Assembly: GCF_002007605.1 (NCBI RefSeq)
Contig: NZ_CP019799.1
Coordinates: 372,001-436,000 of the forward strand
From: Cellvibrio sp. PSBB023
GTDB lineage: Bacteria > Pseudomonadota > Gammaproteobacteria > Pseudomonadales > Cellvibrionaceae
Direction of reading: 5' to 3'
DNA: 64,000 nucleotides
Below, piece after piece: positions 20,509 through 29,832 of the stretch; position 1 is the stretch's first letter; the number at the start of each line of letters is the position of its first letter. The notes beneath the pieces were generated by a model. It searched no databases. It was given only the letters and a program-made list of their open reading frames with translations, and was not told the origin of the DNA. The translations under genes were made by a program, and so were the position numbers.

Positions 20509-20958
20509 TGAATGGTGCCAGCGCTGCATTTTTAATAACCATTTATGCTGCTTTTTTGTGCGTTTTTGCAGTGATTTATAGCCCTAAAAATTATCATTTT
20601 TTTTACTGTTTATCGCTTGGTGAATTGCGCACCTTGGGTAATAATGCGATCCCTGTTTCGATCGCGTGTTTTTTAGTGGCATAGCCTTGCCTAAAGCGCT
20701 CGGTACAGCGATCTGTGCACTAAAGTTGTGCCCCTCCAGAGTGTTACCGTATTGGCTAGGGCTGGTAAAAAATTCACACTTATGCAAGAATTCGTGGATT
20801 TTTTACACAAGTAAAAGGAATATTCCTCCTGTAACTCCATGAAAAATCAGCATTTTTTTGCTTAATGCCGGTTTTTGCGTGAAGCCCAGATCCAAATTCC
20901 TGTATTAGATACTACTGCTACGTGATGTGCGCACTTGCGCATAGCTGAGGAGATTTGA
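20509..20958. other. 450-nt non-coding region upstream of aceE
   Basis: No convincing gene. A 67-codon frame on the minus strand (20584-20787) has low-complexity composition and no ribosome site. The region is AT-rich, holds a possible terminator at 20646 and must contain the aceE promoter. I found no perfect PdhR-type palindrome. The long leader leaves room for regulation of pyruvate dehydrogenase. Confidence 0.6.
20646..20674 (+). terminator. Possible terminator for the M16 protease gene
   Basis: GCGATC / GATCGC form a 6-bp stem with an 8-nt loop, followed after 3 nt by six T. It lies about 140 nt past the protease stop. Confidence 0.4.
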
Positions 20959-23610
20959 ATGCAACAAGATATCAATGCCATTGAAACAAAAGAGTGGCTA
21001 GACGCCCTTCGGTCAGTTGTTCGTCATGCGGGTAAAGATCGCGCCGCAGAAATATTAAAATCCCTGTCCGATTCTGCTGTCAGTCATGGCATTGAGCAGC
21101 CTTCTTCAATCCAGACCCCTTATATCAATAGCATCCCTGTTGAGAAAGAAATCAAGTCTCCAGGTGACTATGCATTGGAGCGTAAAATCCGCTCTATTAT
21201 TCGTTGGAATGCCATGGCGATGGTGATGAAAGCCAACGACAATGATGATGGTCTGGGTGGACACATTGCCTCTTTTGCATCTTCTGCAACCCTGTATGAC
21301 GTAGGTTTTAACCACTTTTTCCGCGGTAACGACGGTGATACTCCTGGCGACCTGATTTATTTCCAGGGCCACGTATCGCCCGGTATGTATGCGCGCTCCT
21401 ATGTGGAGGGTCGTTTAACCGACGCTCACTTGGATAATTTCCGTCGCGAAGTCAATGGCGGAGGTTTGTCTTCCTATCCTCACCCATGGTTGATGCCGGA
21501 TTACTGGCAGTTCCCGACGGTATCTATGGGCTTGGGCCCAATCAAAGCAATCTATCAAGCGCGTTTTAACCGTTATATGGAAGCGCGCAGTTTAATTCCG
21601 GTAACTGACCGTAAGGTATGGGCATTCCTGGGCGATGGCGAATGTGATGAGCCGGAAAGCCTGGGTGCCATTTCACTGGCTTCCCGTGAAAAATTGGACA
21701 ACCTGATTTTTGTGATCAACTGTAACTTGCAGCGTTTGGATGGTCCTGTACGTGGCAACGGCAAAATAGTACAAGAACTGGAAGGCGTATTCCGCGGTGC
21801 TGGTTGGAACGTTATTAAAGTATTGTGGGGTCGTGGTTGGGATAAATTGCTCGCCAAAGATAAAACCGGTCTGCTGCAAAAGCGCATGAACGAAGTTGTC
21901 GACGGCGAGATGCAAAATTACAAAGCCAATGGTGGCGCTTACACCCGCGAGCATTTCTTTGGTAAATACCCTGAATTGCTTGAGCTGGTAAGTGACATGA
22001 GCGACGACGATATCATGGCGCTGGCGCGCGGTGGTCACGATTCGCACAAGGTGTACAACGCCTACCATCAAGCAGTGAACAGTAAAGGCAAGCCGACCGT
22101 GATTCTCGCCCAAACTGTAAAAGGTTATGGCATGGGTTCTTCCGGTGAAGCCATCAATAAAACGCACTCAGCCAAATCTCTCGCGATGGAAGATCTGAAG
22201 AAATTCCGCGATCGTTTTGAGCTACCTATCAGCGACGAAGATCTGCCAAGCCTGCCTTACTATCGCCCGGCTGAAGACAGCCCCGAAATGCAATACATGA
22301 AGTCGCGCCGCAAAGAATTGAAAGGCTATGTGCCATCGCGCGATGCACACTTTGATCCACTGTTGGTGCCGGCATTGGATGCGTTTGCTGCGCAGTTGAA
22401 ATCAACCGGTGAGCGTGAAATTTCTACCACCATGAGTTTCGTGCGTATTTTGTCTTCTCTGGTTAAAGACAAAAATATCGGTAAGCAAATTGTGCCCATC
22501 GTTCCGGACGAAGCGCGTACCTTTGGTATGGAAGGCATGTTTAAAACTGTGGGTATTTATTCATCCGAAGGCCAAAAATACGTTCCGCACGATGCTGGCC
22601 AAATGATGTCTTACCACGAGTCTGCGACTGGCCAGATTTTGGAAGAAGGTATTAACGAAGCGGGATCTATGGCTTCCTGGATTGCGGCGGCAACAGCCTA
22701 TAGCAACTACAAAAAACCGATGATTCCGTTCTACATTTACTACTCCATGTTTGGTTTCCAGCGTATTGGTGACCTGGCATGGGCAGCGGGTGACTCTCAG
22801 GCGCGCGGTTTCCTGATGGGAGCAACGGCTGGTCGTACCACCCTTAACGGTGAAGGTTTGCAGCATCAGGATGGTCACAGCCATGTGTTTGCGAACACAA
22901 TTCCCAACTGCCGCTCTTATGATCCTACCTATGCCTATGAACTGGCAGTGATCATTCAGGACGGTATCAAGCGTATGTACCATGACAATGAAAATGTGTT
23001 CTATTACGTTTCATTGATGAATGAAAATTACCAACACCCGGATATGCCGGAAGGTGCGGAAGAGGGCATCATCAAAGGTATTTACCAACTGGAAAAGGGA
23101 ACTGGCAAAGCCAAGAACCGCGTACAGTTGATGGGTGCAGGTACCATTTTGCGTGAAGTGCGTTTCGCCGCAGAAATCCTGCGTAGCGAGTTTGACGTAG
23201 AGGCAGACGTGTGGAGTGTGACCAGTGTGAACGAACTGACCCGCGATGGTCAGCGCGCAACTCGCTGGAATATGCTGAATCCGACTGCTGCCCAGCGTAA
23301 GCCTTACATTACCCAAGCGTTGGAAGGTGCTGAAGGCCCATTCATTATCTCTACCGACAATCTCAAGACCTATTCCGAACAACTGCGCGCCTACATTCCC
23401 GGTCATTACACCGTGCTGGGAACAGAAGGTTTTGGTCGCAGCGATACCCGTACCCAATTGCGTCACTTCTTCGAAGTTAACCGCTATTTTGTGGTAGTTG
23501 CTGCGCTCAAATCCTTGGCAGACCAAGGCAAGATTAAAGCGGATGTGGTTGCCAAGGCCATCAAGAAATTTGGCATTGATCCAGAAAAAGCGGATCCGAT
23601 GAGCGTATAA
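20959..23610 (+). CDS. aceE: Pyruvate dehydrogenase E1 component, homodimeric type
   Basis: E1 decarboxylates pyruvate with thiamine diphosphate and passes the acetyl group to the lipoyl arms of E2. The 883-residue single chain is the alpha2 type (E. coli 887). Recognisable are 'NAMAMVMKANDNDDGLGGHIASFAS', the ThDP-binding 'GDGECDEPES' with 'NCNLQRLDGPVRGN' (GDG...N motif), and the C-terminal 'GFGRSDTR'. A GAGGAG-like ribosome site precedes the ATG. aceF follows after about 90 nt containing a hairpin. No lpd gene follows aceF, so E3 must be encoded elsewhere. Confidence 0.98.
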   Translation: MQQDINAIETKEWLDALRSVVRHAGKDRAAEILKSLSDSAVSHGIEQPSSIQTPYINSIPVEKEIKSPGDYALERKIRSIIRWNAMAMVMKANDNDDGLGGHIASFASSATLYDVGFNHFFRGNDGDTPGDLIYFQGHVSPGMYARSYVEGRLTDAHLDNFRREVNGGGLSSYPHPWLMPDYWQFPTVSMGLGPIKAIYQARFNRYMEARSLIPVTDRKVWAFLGDGECDEPESLGAISLASREKLDNLIFVINCNLQRLDGPVRGNGKIVQELEGVFRGAGWNVIKVLWGRGWDKLLAKDKTGLLQKRMNEVVDGEMQNYKANGGAYTREHFFGKYPELLELVSDMSDDDIMALARGGHDSHKVYNAYHQAVNSKGKPTVILAQTVKGYGMGSSGEAINKTHSAKSLAMEDLKKFRDRFELPISDEDLPSLPYYRPAEDSPEMQYMKSRRKELKGYVPSRDAHFDPLLVPALDAFAAQLKSTGEREISTTMSFVRILSSLVKDKNIGKQIVPIVPDEARTFGMEGMFKTVGIYSSEGQKYVPHDAGQMMSYHESATGQILEEGINEAGSMASWIAAATAYSNYKKPMIPFYIYYSMFGFQRIGDLAWAAGDSQARGFLMGATAGRTTLNGEGLQHQDGHSHVFANTIPNCRSYDPTYAYELAVIIQDGIKRMYHDNENVFYYVSLMNENYQHPDMPEGAEEGIIKGIYQLEKGTGKAKNRVQLMGAGTILREVRFAAEILRSEFDVEADVWSVTSVNELTRDGQRATRWNMLNPTAAQRKPYITQALEGAEGPFIISTDNLKTYSEQLRAYIPGHYTVLGTEGFGRSDTRTQLRHFFEVNRYFVVVAALKSLADQGKIKADVVAKAIKKFGIDPEKADPMSV

Positions 23611-23613
23611 AAC

Positions 23614-23640
23614 CATCGCCCTCTCACAAAGAGGGCGATG
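23614..23640 (+). terminator. aceE-aceF intergenic hairpin
   Basis: CATCGCCCTCT / AGAGGGCGATG pair as a perfect 11-bp stem with a 5-nt loop immediately after the aceE stop, followed by a broken T-rich stretch. It may attenuate read-through into aceF or stabilise the aceE mRNA 3' end. Confidence 0.6.
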
Positions 23641-23703
23641 TTGTTTGTATTCGTCAAAAACATTTTATCGAATGTAGAAATAACCGATTAGTGAGGAACT
23701 ACA

Positions 23704-25305
23704 GTGGCAATTCAAACTATTAAAGTGCCTGATATTGGCGGCGCAGAAGGCGTTGAAGTGATTGAGATCTCCGTAAAAGTAGGTGATGTAATCGCCGAGG
23801 GTGATTCAATTGTCGTGCTTGAAACCGACAAGGCTTCAATGGAAATCCCGGCCGATAAAGCAGGCAAGGTTGTCGCTATCAAAGTGAACCTGGGCGATAA
23901 AGTATCTCAGGACAGCGTATTACTTGATGTAGAAGCAGAGGGTGCCAGCGAAGCGGCGCCAGCACCACAAGCTGCGGCGCCAGTTGCCGCTGCGGCACCA
24001 GCATCGGCACCGGTTGCAACTGCCAGCGCTGAAGTGCAGATGGTAGTACCTGATATTGGTGGTGCCGAAGGTGTTGAGGTAATTGAAATTTCTGTGAAGG
24101 TTGGCGATGAAGTTGCTGCTGGCGATTCACTGATCGTACTTGAAACAGACAAAGCTTCCATGGAAATTCCAGCGGAAGCGGCGGGTACTATTGTGAGCAT
24201 CGCCGTTAATGTGGGCGATAAGGTATCTCAAGGTGCAGTGATTGGTGTATTGGCAACTACCGGCGGTGCAACGGCTGCTCCTGCTGCCGCACCGGCAAAA
24301 GCTGAGCCAGCGCCCGTAGCTGCAGCAGCGCCTGCGCCTAAAGCGGAAGTCGTTAAGCCAGCCGCCGCGCCTGTTGCAGATGTTGAACAAACTGGCGATG
24401 TTTATGCTGGTCCTGCTGTGCGCAAACTTGCTCGCCAACTCGGTGTTGATATGGGCAAGGTATCTGGTACTGGCCCTCGTGGTCGCCTGTTAAAAGATGA
24501 CGTGCGTGCTTACGTTAAGCCTATTGTGCAAGCTGCTCAATCCGGTGCGTCGCTGGGCGGCGGTTCTGGTATTCCAGCATTGCCAGTTATCGATTACGCC
24601 AAGTTTGGTGAAATCGAAATTATCAAAATGAGCAAGATCAAGAAGCTGACTGCTGAGGCTATGACTCGCAGCTGGTTGAATGTTCCGCGTATTACCCAGT
24701 TTGACGATGCGGATATCACTGATCTGGAAGCTTTCCGTAACAGCATGAAAGCGGAAGCGGAAAAACGCGGCAGTAAATTGACTCCTTTGCCTTTCATCGT
24801 GAAAGCAGTTGCAGCTGCTTTGGTGGCTGAGCCTTCATTTAATGTGTCCATGCATCAGGATGGCGAAAGCATTGTGCACAAGAAATTTGTACACATTGGT
24901 ATCGCAGTAGATACGCCAAATGGTTTGTTGGTGCCTGTTGTCCGTAATGCTGATAAAAAAGGTTTGTTTGAACTGGCAGATGAAATTAATGTGCTGGCCA
25001 AGAAAGCACGCGATGGCAAATTGACCCCAGCAGAAATGCAGGGCGGTTGCTTCACCATTTCCAGCTTGGGTGCTATGGGTGGTAACGGCTTTACTCCAAT
25101 GGTATCTGCTCCGACAGAAGTGGGTATTCTGGGTGTATCGCGCGCGCAAATGAAACCTGTGTGGAATGGCAAAGAATTTATTCCTCGCAATATGTTGCCG
25201 CTCTCGCTGTCTTACGATCACCGCGCAGTTAACGGTGCTGATGCCGGTCGTTTTATGACTTACCTGGTATCGGTCATTGGTGATCTGCGTCGCTTGTTGT
25301 TGTAA
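23704..25305 (+). CDS. aceF: Pyruvate dehydrogenase E2, dihydrolipoyl acetyltransferase
   Basis: E2 forms the core of the pyruvate dehydrogenase complex and transfers acetyl groups to CoA. The 533-residue chain has two tandem lipoyl domains (about 1-80 and 112-190), each with the lipoylated Lys in 'ETDKASME'. Ala-Pro-rich flexible linkers join them to a peripheral-subunit-binding domain ('AGPAVRKLARQLGVDMGKVSGTG' region, about 235-270) and a catalytic domain with 'SYDHRAVNGADAGRF', where His and Asn sit in the active-site motif. E. coli has three lipoyl domains; two is common in pseudomonads. The start is a GTG with GAGGA upstream. Confidence 0.97.
   Translation: MAIQTIKVPDIGGAEGVEVIEISVKVGDVIAEGDSIVVLETDKASMEIPADKAGKVVAIKVNLGDKVSQDSVLLDVEAEGASEAAPAPQAAAPVAAAAPASAPVATASAEVQMVVPDIGGAEGVEVIEISVKVGDEVAAGDSLIVLETDKASMEIPAEAAGTIVSIAVNVGDKVSQGAVIGVLATTGGATAAPAAAPAKAEPAPVAAAAPAPKAEVVKPAAAPVADVEQTGDVYAGPAVRKLARQLGVDMGKVSGTGPRGRLLKDDVRAYVKPIVQAAQSGASLGGGSGIPALPVIDYAKFGEIEIIKMSKIKKLTAEAMTRSWLNVPRITQFDDADITDLEAFRNSMKAEAEKRGSKLTPLPFIVKAVAAALVAEPSFNVSMHQDGESIVHKKFVHIGIAVDTPNGLLVPVVRNADKKGLFELADEINVLAKKARDGKLTPAEMQGGCFTISSLGAMGGNGFTPMVSAPTEVGILGVSRAQMKPVWNGKEFIPRNMLPLSLSYDHRAVNGADAGRFMTYLVSVIGDLRRLLL
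23719..24250 (+). repeat. Duplicated lipoyl-domain coding segments in aceF
   Basis: Two segments of about 220 nt (starting near 23719 and 24042) encode near-identical lipoyl domains, both reading V-P-D-I-G-G-A-E-G-V-E-V-I-E-I and later E-T-D-K-A-S-M-E. They differ at many third positions, so they have diverged at the DNA level while staying alike as protein. Confidence 0.85.
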
Positions 25306-25330
25306 TCCGGTGCAGTGATTTAGTAATAGA

Positions 25331-25358
25331 AAGGGCCAGCACATGCTGGCCCTTTTTT
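25331..25358 (+). terminator. Intrinsic terminator after aceF
   Basis: AAGGGCCAGC / GCTGGCCCTT with a tight loop, running into six T, 25 nt past the aceF stop. Canonical. Confidence 0.93.
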
Positions 25359-25409
25359 ATTTTGATTCGTATTGTTTGTTGCGTTTTTAGTTGTTTTGCG
25401 ATGATTAGG

Positions 25410-25787
25410 CTAGACCTTGGTTTTCCAATACAGAAAGGTTTTAAACCCCGGCAAATAGCGTTTGCTCAACAAGATCAAGGCCAGCCCCAATGCAACACCT
25501 GTCGCATTAGCTAGTATGTCAGCGAGGCTAAAGGTGCGCGGCGGATTATAGTGTTGCGCAATTTCTATTGCCACTGAATAGCCGACTAATATCAACGCCT
25601 GCTGCCACATGGGCCAAAAGGGGCGTGCAAAATTAATGGAAATGGCTGCAACTGTGTAGCCAGCAAAATGCATGATCAAATCATTGAAAACGGGAATGGT
25701 ATTTTCAGGGTGAGGGGTTAGCCCCAGATAGGTGTAGATCACCAGGAGGATATAAAACTGCACTACGCATAAAAAACGCCACGCCAT
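25410..25787 (-). CDS. VanZ-like family membrane protein
   Basis: A 125-residue protein with four predicted membrane segments (about 5-22, 38-50, 62-78 and 92-110). The VanZ-like signature is present: 'NDLIMHFAGYTVAAI' and 'EIAQHYNPPRTFSLADILANATG', the conserved E-x-x-Q and F-D/L-x-D-x-x-A-N pattern. VanZ itself modestly raises teicoplanin resistance, but most family members, including small gammaproteobacterial ones like this, have no known role. AGGAG lies 7 nt before the ATG. mobA lies upstream on the same strand, 74 nt away. Confidence 0.82.
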   Translation of the reverse strand: MAWRFLCVVQFYILLVIYTYLGLTPHPENTIPVFNDLIMHFAGYTVAAISINFARPFWPMWQQALILVGYSVAIEIAQHYNPPRTFSLADILANATGVALGLALILLSKRYLPGFKTFLYWKTKV

Positions 25788-25861
25788 CGGTTGCTCCTGT
25801 CATTGCAAGTGGCGGCCAGCATAGCAGGTTGCTTTTTATAGGGCGATGCCTGCGTTCTTGC

Positions 25862-26485
25862 CTATTTAACCAGCGGCACCATAGGTTCGGCAGCATAGAG
25901 ATCTTGCGGCGTGTTGATGTTAAAAAATGGATCGTACTCGCTGGCATTGAATAGTACTTCGACAGGATTTTGCGCGCTCATCCAGTCTTGCAGGCGCGGC
26001 ATATCATCGCTCTGCAACTGTTGCTCCATGGGTTTGATAAGCGAGGCGTGCCAGAGTGCAAAGGTTGGATGTCGACGCGCGAGCGAGCAGGCAATGGCCA
26101 GGCGTGAGTTGGATTCCGTCGCGGCAGTTAATAAATTGCTGACCAGATCAGACGGGAAAAATGGTGTGTCAGAGGCGAAGCTTACCAGCCACTCCGCATC
26201 GGGATTATCTTTGTGCATCCAGTAAAGGCCAGCGTGAATACCAGCCAGAGGGCCACGGTTATTGGGGTAGATATCTGCCACTACAGGCAGGCGGGTGCGC
26301 GCAAAGCGCAGGCTGTTACCATTGGCATTCAGCAGTAGTTTCGTCACCTGCGGTTGAGCCCGGTCAATGGTGCGTTGCAGCAGGGTTTTCCCGACCAGCG
26401 GTAGCAGGCATTTGTCGCCACCGCCCATACGGCGGGCCAGACCGCCTGCAAGAATAACGCCTACAACTGGCTCAATATTGCTCAT
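25862..26485 (-). CDS. mobA: Molybdenum cofactor guanylyltransferase
   Basis: MobA attaches GMP to molybdopterin to make the MGD cofactor of DMSO-reductase-type enzymes. The 207-residue protein has the nucleotidyltransferase signature 'VILAGGLARRMGGGDKCLLPL' (L-A-G-G-x-x-x-R-M-G-G-x-D-K) and 'NNRGPLAGIHAGL'. Length equals the family norm (about 195-210). It stands between the VanZ-like gene and the GMC oxidoreductase gene; no molybdoenzyme is in the window. Confidence 0.93.
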   Translation of the reverse strand: MSNIEPVVGVILAGGLARRMGGGDKCLLPLVGKTLLQRTIDRAQPQVTKLLLNANGNSLRFARTRLPVVADIYPNNRGPLAGIHAGLYWMHKDNPDAEWLVSFASDTPFFPSDLVSNLLTAATESNSRLAIACSLARRHPTFALWHASLIKPMEQQLQSDDMPRLQDWMSAQNPVEVLFNASEYDPFFNINTPQDLYAAEPMVPLVK

Positions 26486-26655
26486 AAATATGCTACTGCG
26501 TGAAATTTGATTCTGGATTCATAGGGCTTGCGTGGCGCATGAATCCTTTTTACAGGTATTTCATAGTGTAGCTGTTGGCCTGACTCATCACCACGGTTTT
26601 ATGTAATCAGATACTTTGGTCACAGGCGAGGGCAGGCGTCCTTGCCCAATGTTGT

Positions 26656-28356
26656 TTAGAGTGCTCCTGCCAGTATTTGCTTGTGTGCATAGTCAACTGC
26701 ACGGGCTGTTAAGGCCATATAGGTGATGCTTGGGTTTTGTGTGCCAGAGCTGGTCATACAAGCGCCATCGGTGACAAATACATTGGGCACATCGTGCATT
26801 TGATTCCACTTGTTCAGCACGCTGGTCTTGGGGTCGTGTCCCATACGTGCCGTCCCCATTTCATGGATACACGCACCTGGTGCCGTGGCGTTGTTGTAGG
26901 AGGTGATGTTGGTACAACCAGCTGCTTCCAGCATCTCGACCGCGCACTTAACACCATCGGCGCGCAGTTTGTGCTCGTTCTCGCGCAATTTGGCATCAAA
27001 TGTGATGAGTGGCATTCCGTGCTGATCCTTCTTGCTGAAGTCGAGATACATACGGTTTTCATGATAAGGCAGCATTTCGCCAAAGCAGGTCATGCGCACG
27101 CTGTAAGCGCCTGGCTTAAAAATCACATCCTTCAGTGCACTACCGACAACACCTTCAGGAGCATTGGTAATACGGCGAGCTTCACCCTGGTAACCAAAGC
27201 CGCGCAAGTAATCTGCCCGTTTGGTCTCTTCATCAATATTGGTGAAGCGGGGGATGTAAAAACCTGTGGGCTTGCGACCGGAATAATAGGTGTCTTCAAG
27301 GCCTGGCAGGATACCGGAGGCTCCCATGCCGTAGTGATGATCCATAAGGTTATGGCCCAGTTCGCCGCTGCTATTACCTAGGCCATTGGGAAAGGCTTCC
27401 GAGCGGCTATTCAGTAAAATGGCCGTGGTGCCCACGGTACTGGCATTGCAGAAAATAATGCGTGCCGAAATTTCCTGTTGCTCTCCTGTTACGGCGTCCT
27501 TGATGCGCACTCCGGTGGCGCGACCGCTAGCCGCGTCATAGATAATTTCTTGCACAATACTGTTTGGGCGAAGGGTCAGGTTGCCGGTTTCTTCTGCCAC
27601 TGGCAGGGTTGCTGATTGGCTGCTGAAATAGGCACCAAATGGGCAGCCGCGCCAACAGCGATCACGGGACATGCATTGGCCACGCTTGCCCTTATGCACT
27701 TCGGGTTTGTATTCGCTTAAATTGGCAACTCGCCCGGGTGTCACAATCCGGTCCGGAAATTTTTTAGCGACAGTTTCGCGCAAGTGCTGTTCGGCACAAT
27801 TGAGTGGAAATGGTTTTAAAAACACACCGTCCGGCACCTGCTTAAGGTTTTCTTTTTGCCCACTGACGCCCACAAAGGTTTCGACATAGTCGTACCAATC
27901 GGCAAGGTCGGCGTAACGAATGGGCCAATCAATGGCGATGCCATCTTTTTTGTTGGCTTCAAAATCGATATCGCTCCAGCGATAACACTGGCGCCCCCAC
28001 ATGAGCGACCGTCCACCAGTGTGGTGGCCGCGAATCCAATCGAAGCGTTCGTCTTCTTGATAGGGGTATTCGTCGTCTTTGTTGATCCAATGCTTGTTGG
28101 CTTGTCGCACCCACCAAGGCAAGCGATCCTGTTTGTGATAATGGGTGGCAATTTCAGCCTGCGGAACCCTGTCCTCGTGAGGCAATTCCCAAGGATCCAT
28201 TGTCGCTGTGGGGTATTCGCCATGGGCTACTGCACGACCGCGTTCGAGTACCAAGGTTTTATAGCCTTTAGTACACAGTTCCATAGCGGCATAGCCGCCG
28301 CTGATGCCGGAGCCAATAACAATTGCATCAAAATCAGTTTGCGTTGTTTTAATCAT
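26656..28356 (-). CDS. GMC-family FAD oxidoreductase (gluconate/sorbitol-dehydrogenase-like large subunit)
   Basis: A 566-residue flavoprotein starting at ATG 28356, 2 nt after the stop of the upstream small-subunit gene; an in-frame ATG at 28371 overlaps that gene. The FAD-binding 'AIVIGSGISGGYAAMEL' is followed by 'GGRSLMWGRQCYRW' and the C-terminal 'HEMGTARMG' and 'NPSITYMALTARA'. This is the GMC pattern with His and Asn near the active site. Members oxidise sugar acids, polyols or alcohols and pass electrons to a cytochrome or quinone. It has no signal peptide itself, so it probably rides with its Tat-exported partner. No cytochrome c subunit follows. The substrate is not determinable. 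Confidence 0.9.
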   Translation of the reverse strand: MIKTTQTDFDAIVIGSGISGGYAAMELCTKGYKTLVLERGRAVAHGEYPTATMDPWELPHEDRVPQAEIATHYHKQDRLPWWVRQANKHWINKDDEYPYQEDERFDWIRGHHTGGRSLMWGRQCYRWSDIDFEANKKDGIAIDWPIRYADLADWYDYVETFVGVSGQKENLKQVPDGVFLKPFPLNCAEQHLRETVAKKFPDRIVTPGRVANLSEYKPEVHKGKRGQCMSRDRCWRGCPFGAYFSSQSATLPVAEETGNLTLRPNSIVQEIIYDAASGRATGVRIKDAVTGEQQEISARIIFCNASTVGTTAILLNSRSEAFPNGLGNSSGELGHNLMDHHYGMGASGILPGLEDTYYSGRKPTGFYIPRFTNIDEETKRADYLRGFGYQGEARRITNAPEGVVGSALKDVIFKPGAYSVRMTCFGEMLPYHENRMYLDFSKKDQHGMPLITFDAKLRENEHKLRADGVKCAVEMLEAAGCTNITSYNNATAPGACIHEMGTARMGHDPKTSVLNKWNQMHDVPNVFVTDGACMTSSGTQNPSITYMALTARAVDYAHKQILAGAL

Positions 28357-28358
28357 TT

Positions 28359-28952
28359 TCACAGGGCCCATGCTTTGTTGTTAACGTCATCCAGTGAAAT
28401 ACAGGGTTTGTAAGCACCGGGAACAGGCAAGTAATTCAAGAAGTTTTTAGCCACAACTTCGGTAGACAAGTAATAGGCGATAGTTTGTTGTTTAAACTCC
28501 ACCAGTGCTTTTTTGGCATCAGCTGCCCCTTCGCTGGCGTTCAATTCAAGGGATTGCAATATGCCAACCTGTTCGGCGGGCGAGCGCTGTAAAAATGTTT
28601 GCTGATTGAGGTGGCTCTCCAACGCCAGCCACCAGGTTTTAAAGCGGGCTTGGTATGAGGAGTCAAAGACTTGGCCCAGCATCGAGTCGAGGGTGATGTG
28701 TACCTTTACCTCCGTTGCAGATGGGCTGTCGGTACGCGGCAGAATGGTGTCTACCAACAAGGTAACCAGCGCGAATTGTTCCGGCGTAAAAAAGTGCAAA
28801 AGGTTGGATGGGGTGTCGGTATCCGCAGGAAGAGCGCTGTTTTGTGTGGGTGTTTGTTCGGAGCATCCAGACAATATTGCACTGGCCAGGGAGGCGGATA
28901 CTGCACTGCCGGTAATCCAGGCGGTATACCTGAGGATTTCGCGTCTGTTCAT
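28359..28952 (-). CDS. Gluconate 2-dehydrogenase subunit 3-like Tat lipoprotein
   Basis: A 197-residue small subunit partner of the GMC enzyme. It opens with a twin-arginine type leader (N-R-R-E-I-L) and a lipobox L-S-G-C with the lipidated Cys at residue 30, so it should be exported folded and anchored as a lipoprotein. The body shows the subunit 3 pattern 'FTPEQFALVTLLVDTILPRTDSPSA' and the ending 'LNYLPVPGAYKPCI'. Its stop is 2 nt before the GMC start, so the two are co-translated. In known gluconate dehydrogenases this subunit provides the Tat signal for the complex. Confidence 0.88.
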   Translation of the reverse strand: MNRREILRYTAWITGSAVSASLASAILSGCSEQTPTQNSALPADTDTPSNLLHFFTPEQFALVTLLVDTILPRTDSPSATEVKVHITLDSMLGQVFDSSYQARFKTWWLALESHLNQQTFLQRSPAEQVGILQSLELNASEGAADAKKALVEFKQQTIAYYLSTEVVAKNFLNYLPVPGAYKPCISLDDVNNKAWAL

Positions 28953-29187
28953 AGTGACTTGCCTATGTTGGTGTTGATTTTATTGTTAGTCTGGCGGGCA
29001 ATTGGTGTGCCCTATAAACCCGCGCAACATATAGTCGACATTGCCATAAGGTGGGTGTGATGTAAATTGGCGCGCTGCTGCATAGTCGTCGACCCATATC
29101 CTGTTAGGGCGATTTTTCGTATAAAAATCCTGCTGGCCTGACATTTCTTAACAGAGGTCAGCTTGTGTCTGTTTTTGAGGAACCTGT

Positions 29188-29832
29188 ATGGATTTACATT
29201 TAGAAGACTTTCGTCGCGAATACACGCAAGGCGGTTTGGATCGGGCCGATTTGGCCGACAGCCCGTTGGATCAATTCGGGCGCTGGATGGAGCAAACCAT
29301 CCAATCCGGTATTCCTGATCCCAATGCAATGACCGTGGCGACTGTTGATGCCAATGGTCAACCATCGCAGCGGATTGTGTTGTTGAAACATCTGGATGAA
29401 AAAGGGTTTGTGTTTTACACCAACCTGAACAGCCGCAAGGCGCAGGAGTTGAAACAAAACCCCAAGGTTAGCCTGCATTTTCCCTGGTACTTTCTGGAGC
29501 GGCAGGTGAAGGTGTGCGGCACGGCCGAGCCTTTATCCACGACTGAGGTACTCAAGTATTTTGTCTCGCGCCCTCGCGAGAGCCAATTGGGCGCTTGGGC
29601 ATCACACCAGAGTCGCCCGATTTCATCCCGTGCCTTATTGATGCAGCAGTTTGAGTCGATGAAACAAAAGTTCGCCAAGGGAGCTATTCCTCTGCCGGAC
29701 TTTTGGGGTGGCTTTCGGGTAAAGCCCCATCAAATTGAGTTTTGGCAAGGGGGCTCGCACCGCTTGCATGATCGTTTTCAATACAACTTGCAAGCCGATG
29801 GCAGTTGGTCGATTGCACGTCTGGAGCCTTAA
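29188..29832 (+). CDS. pdxH: Pyridoxamine/pyridoxine 5'-phosphate oxidase
   Basis: PdxH uses FMN and oxygen to make pyridoxal 5'-phosphate. The 214-residue protein has the family landmarks '[32 protein letters not shown]', '[16 protein letters not shown]', '[16 protein letters not shown]' and the C-terminal '[14 protein letters not shown]'. GAGGA lies 7 nt before the ATG. The stop overlaps the start of the next gene by one base (TAATG), pointing to co-translation with the quinone reductase. Confidence 0.97.
   Translation: MDLHLEDFRREYTQGGLDRADLADSPLDQFGRWMEQTIQSGIPDPNAMTVATVDANGQPSQRIVLLKHLDEKGFVFYTNLNSRKAQELKQNPKVSLHFPWYFLERQVKVCGTAEPLSTTEVLKYFVSRPRESQLGAWASHQSRPISSRALLMQQFESMKQKFAKGAIPLPDFWGGFRVKPHQIEFWQGGSHRLHDRFQYNLQADGSWSIARLEP

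Noticed and set aside
20584..20787. 67-codon open frame on the minus strand in the gap before aceE
   Set aside because: No ribosome site, low-complexity composition, no recognisable domain, and a potential promoter region for aceE; likely chance.
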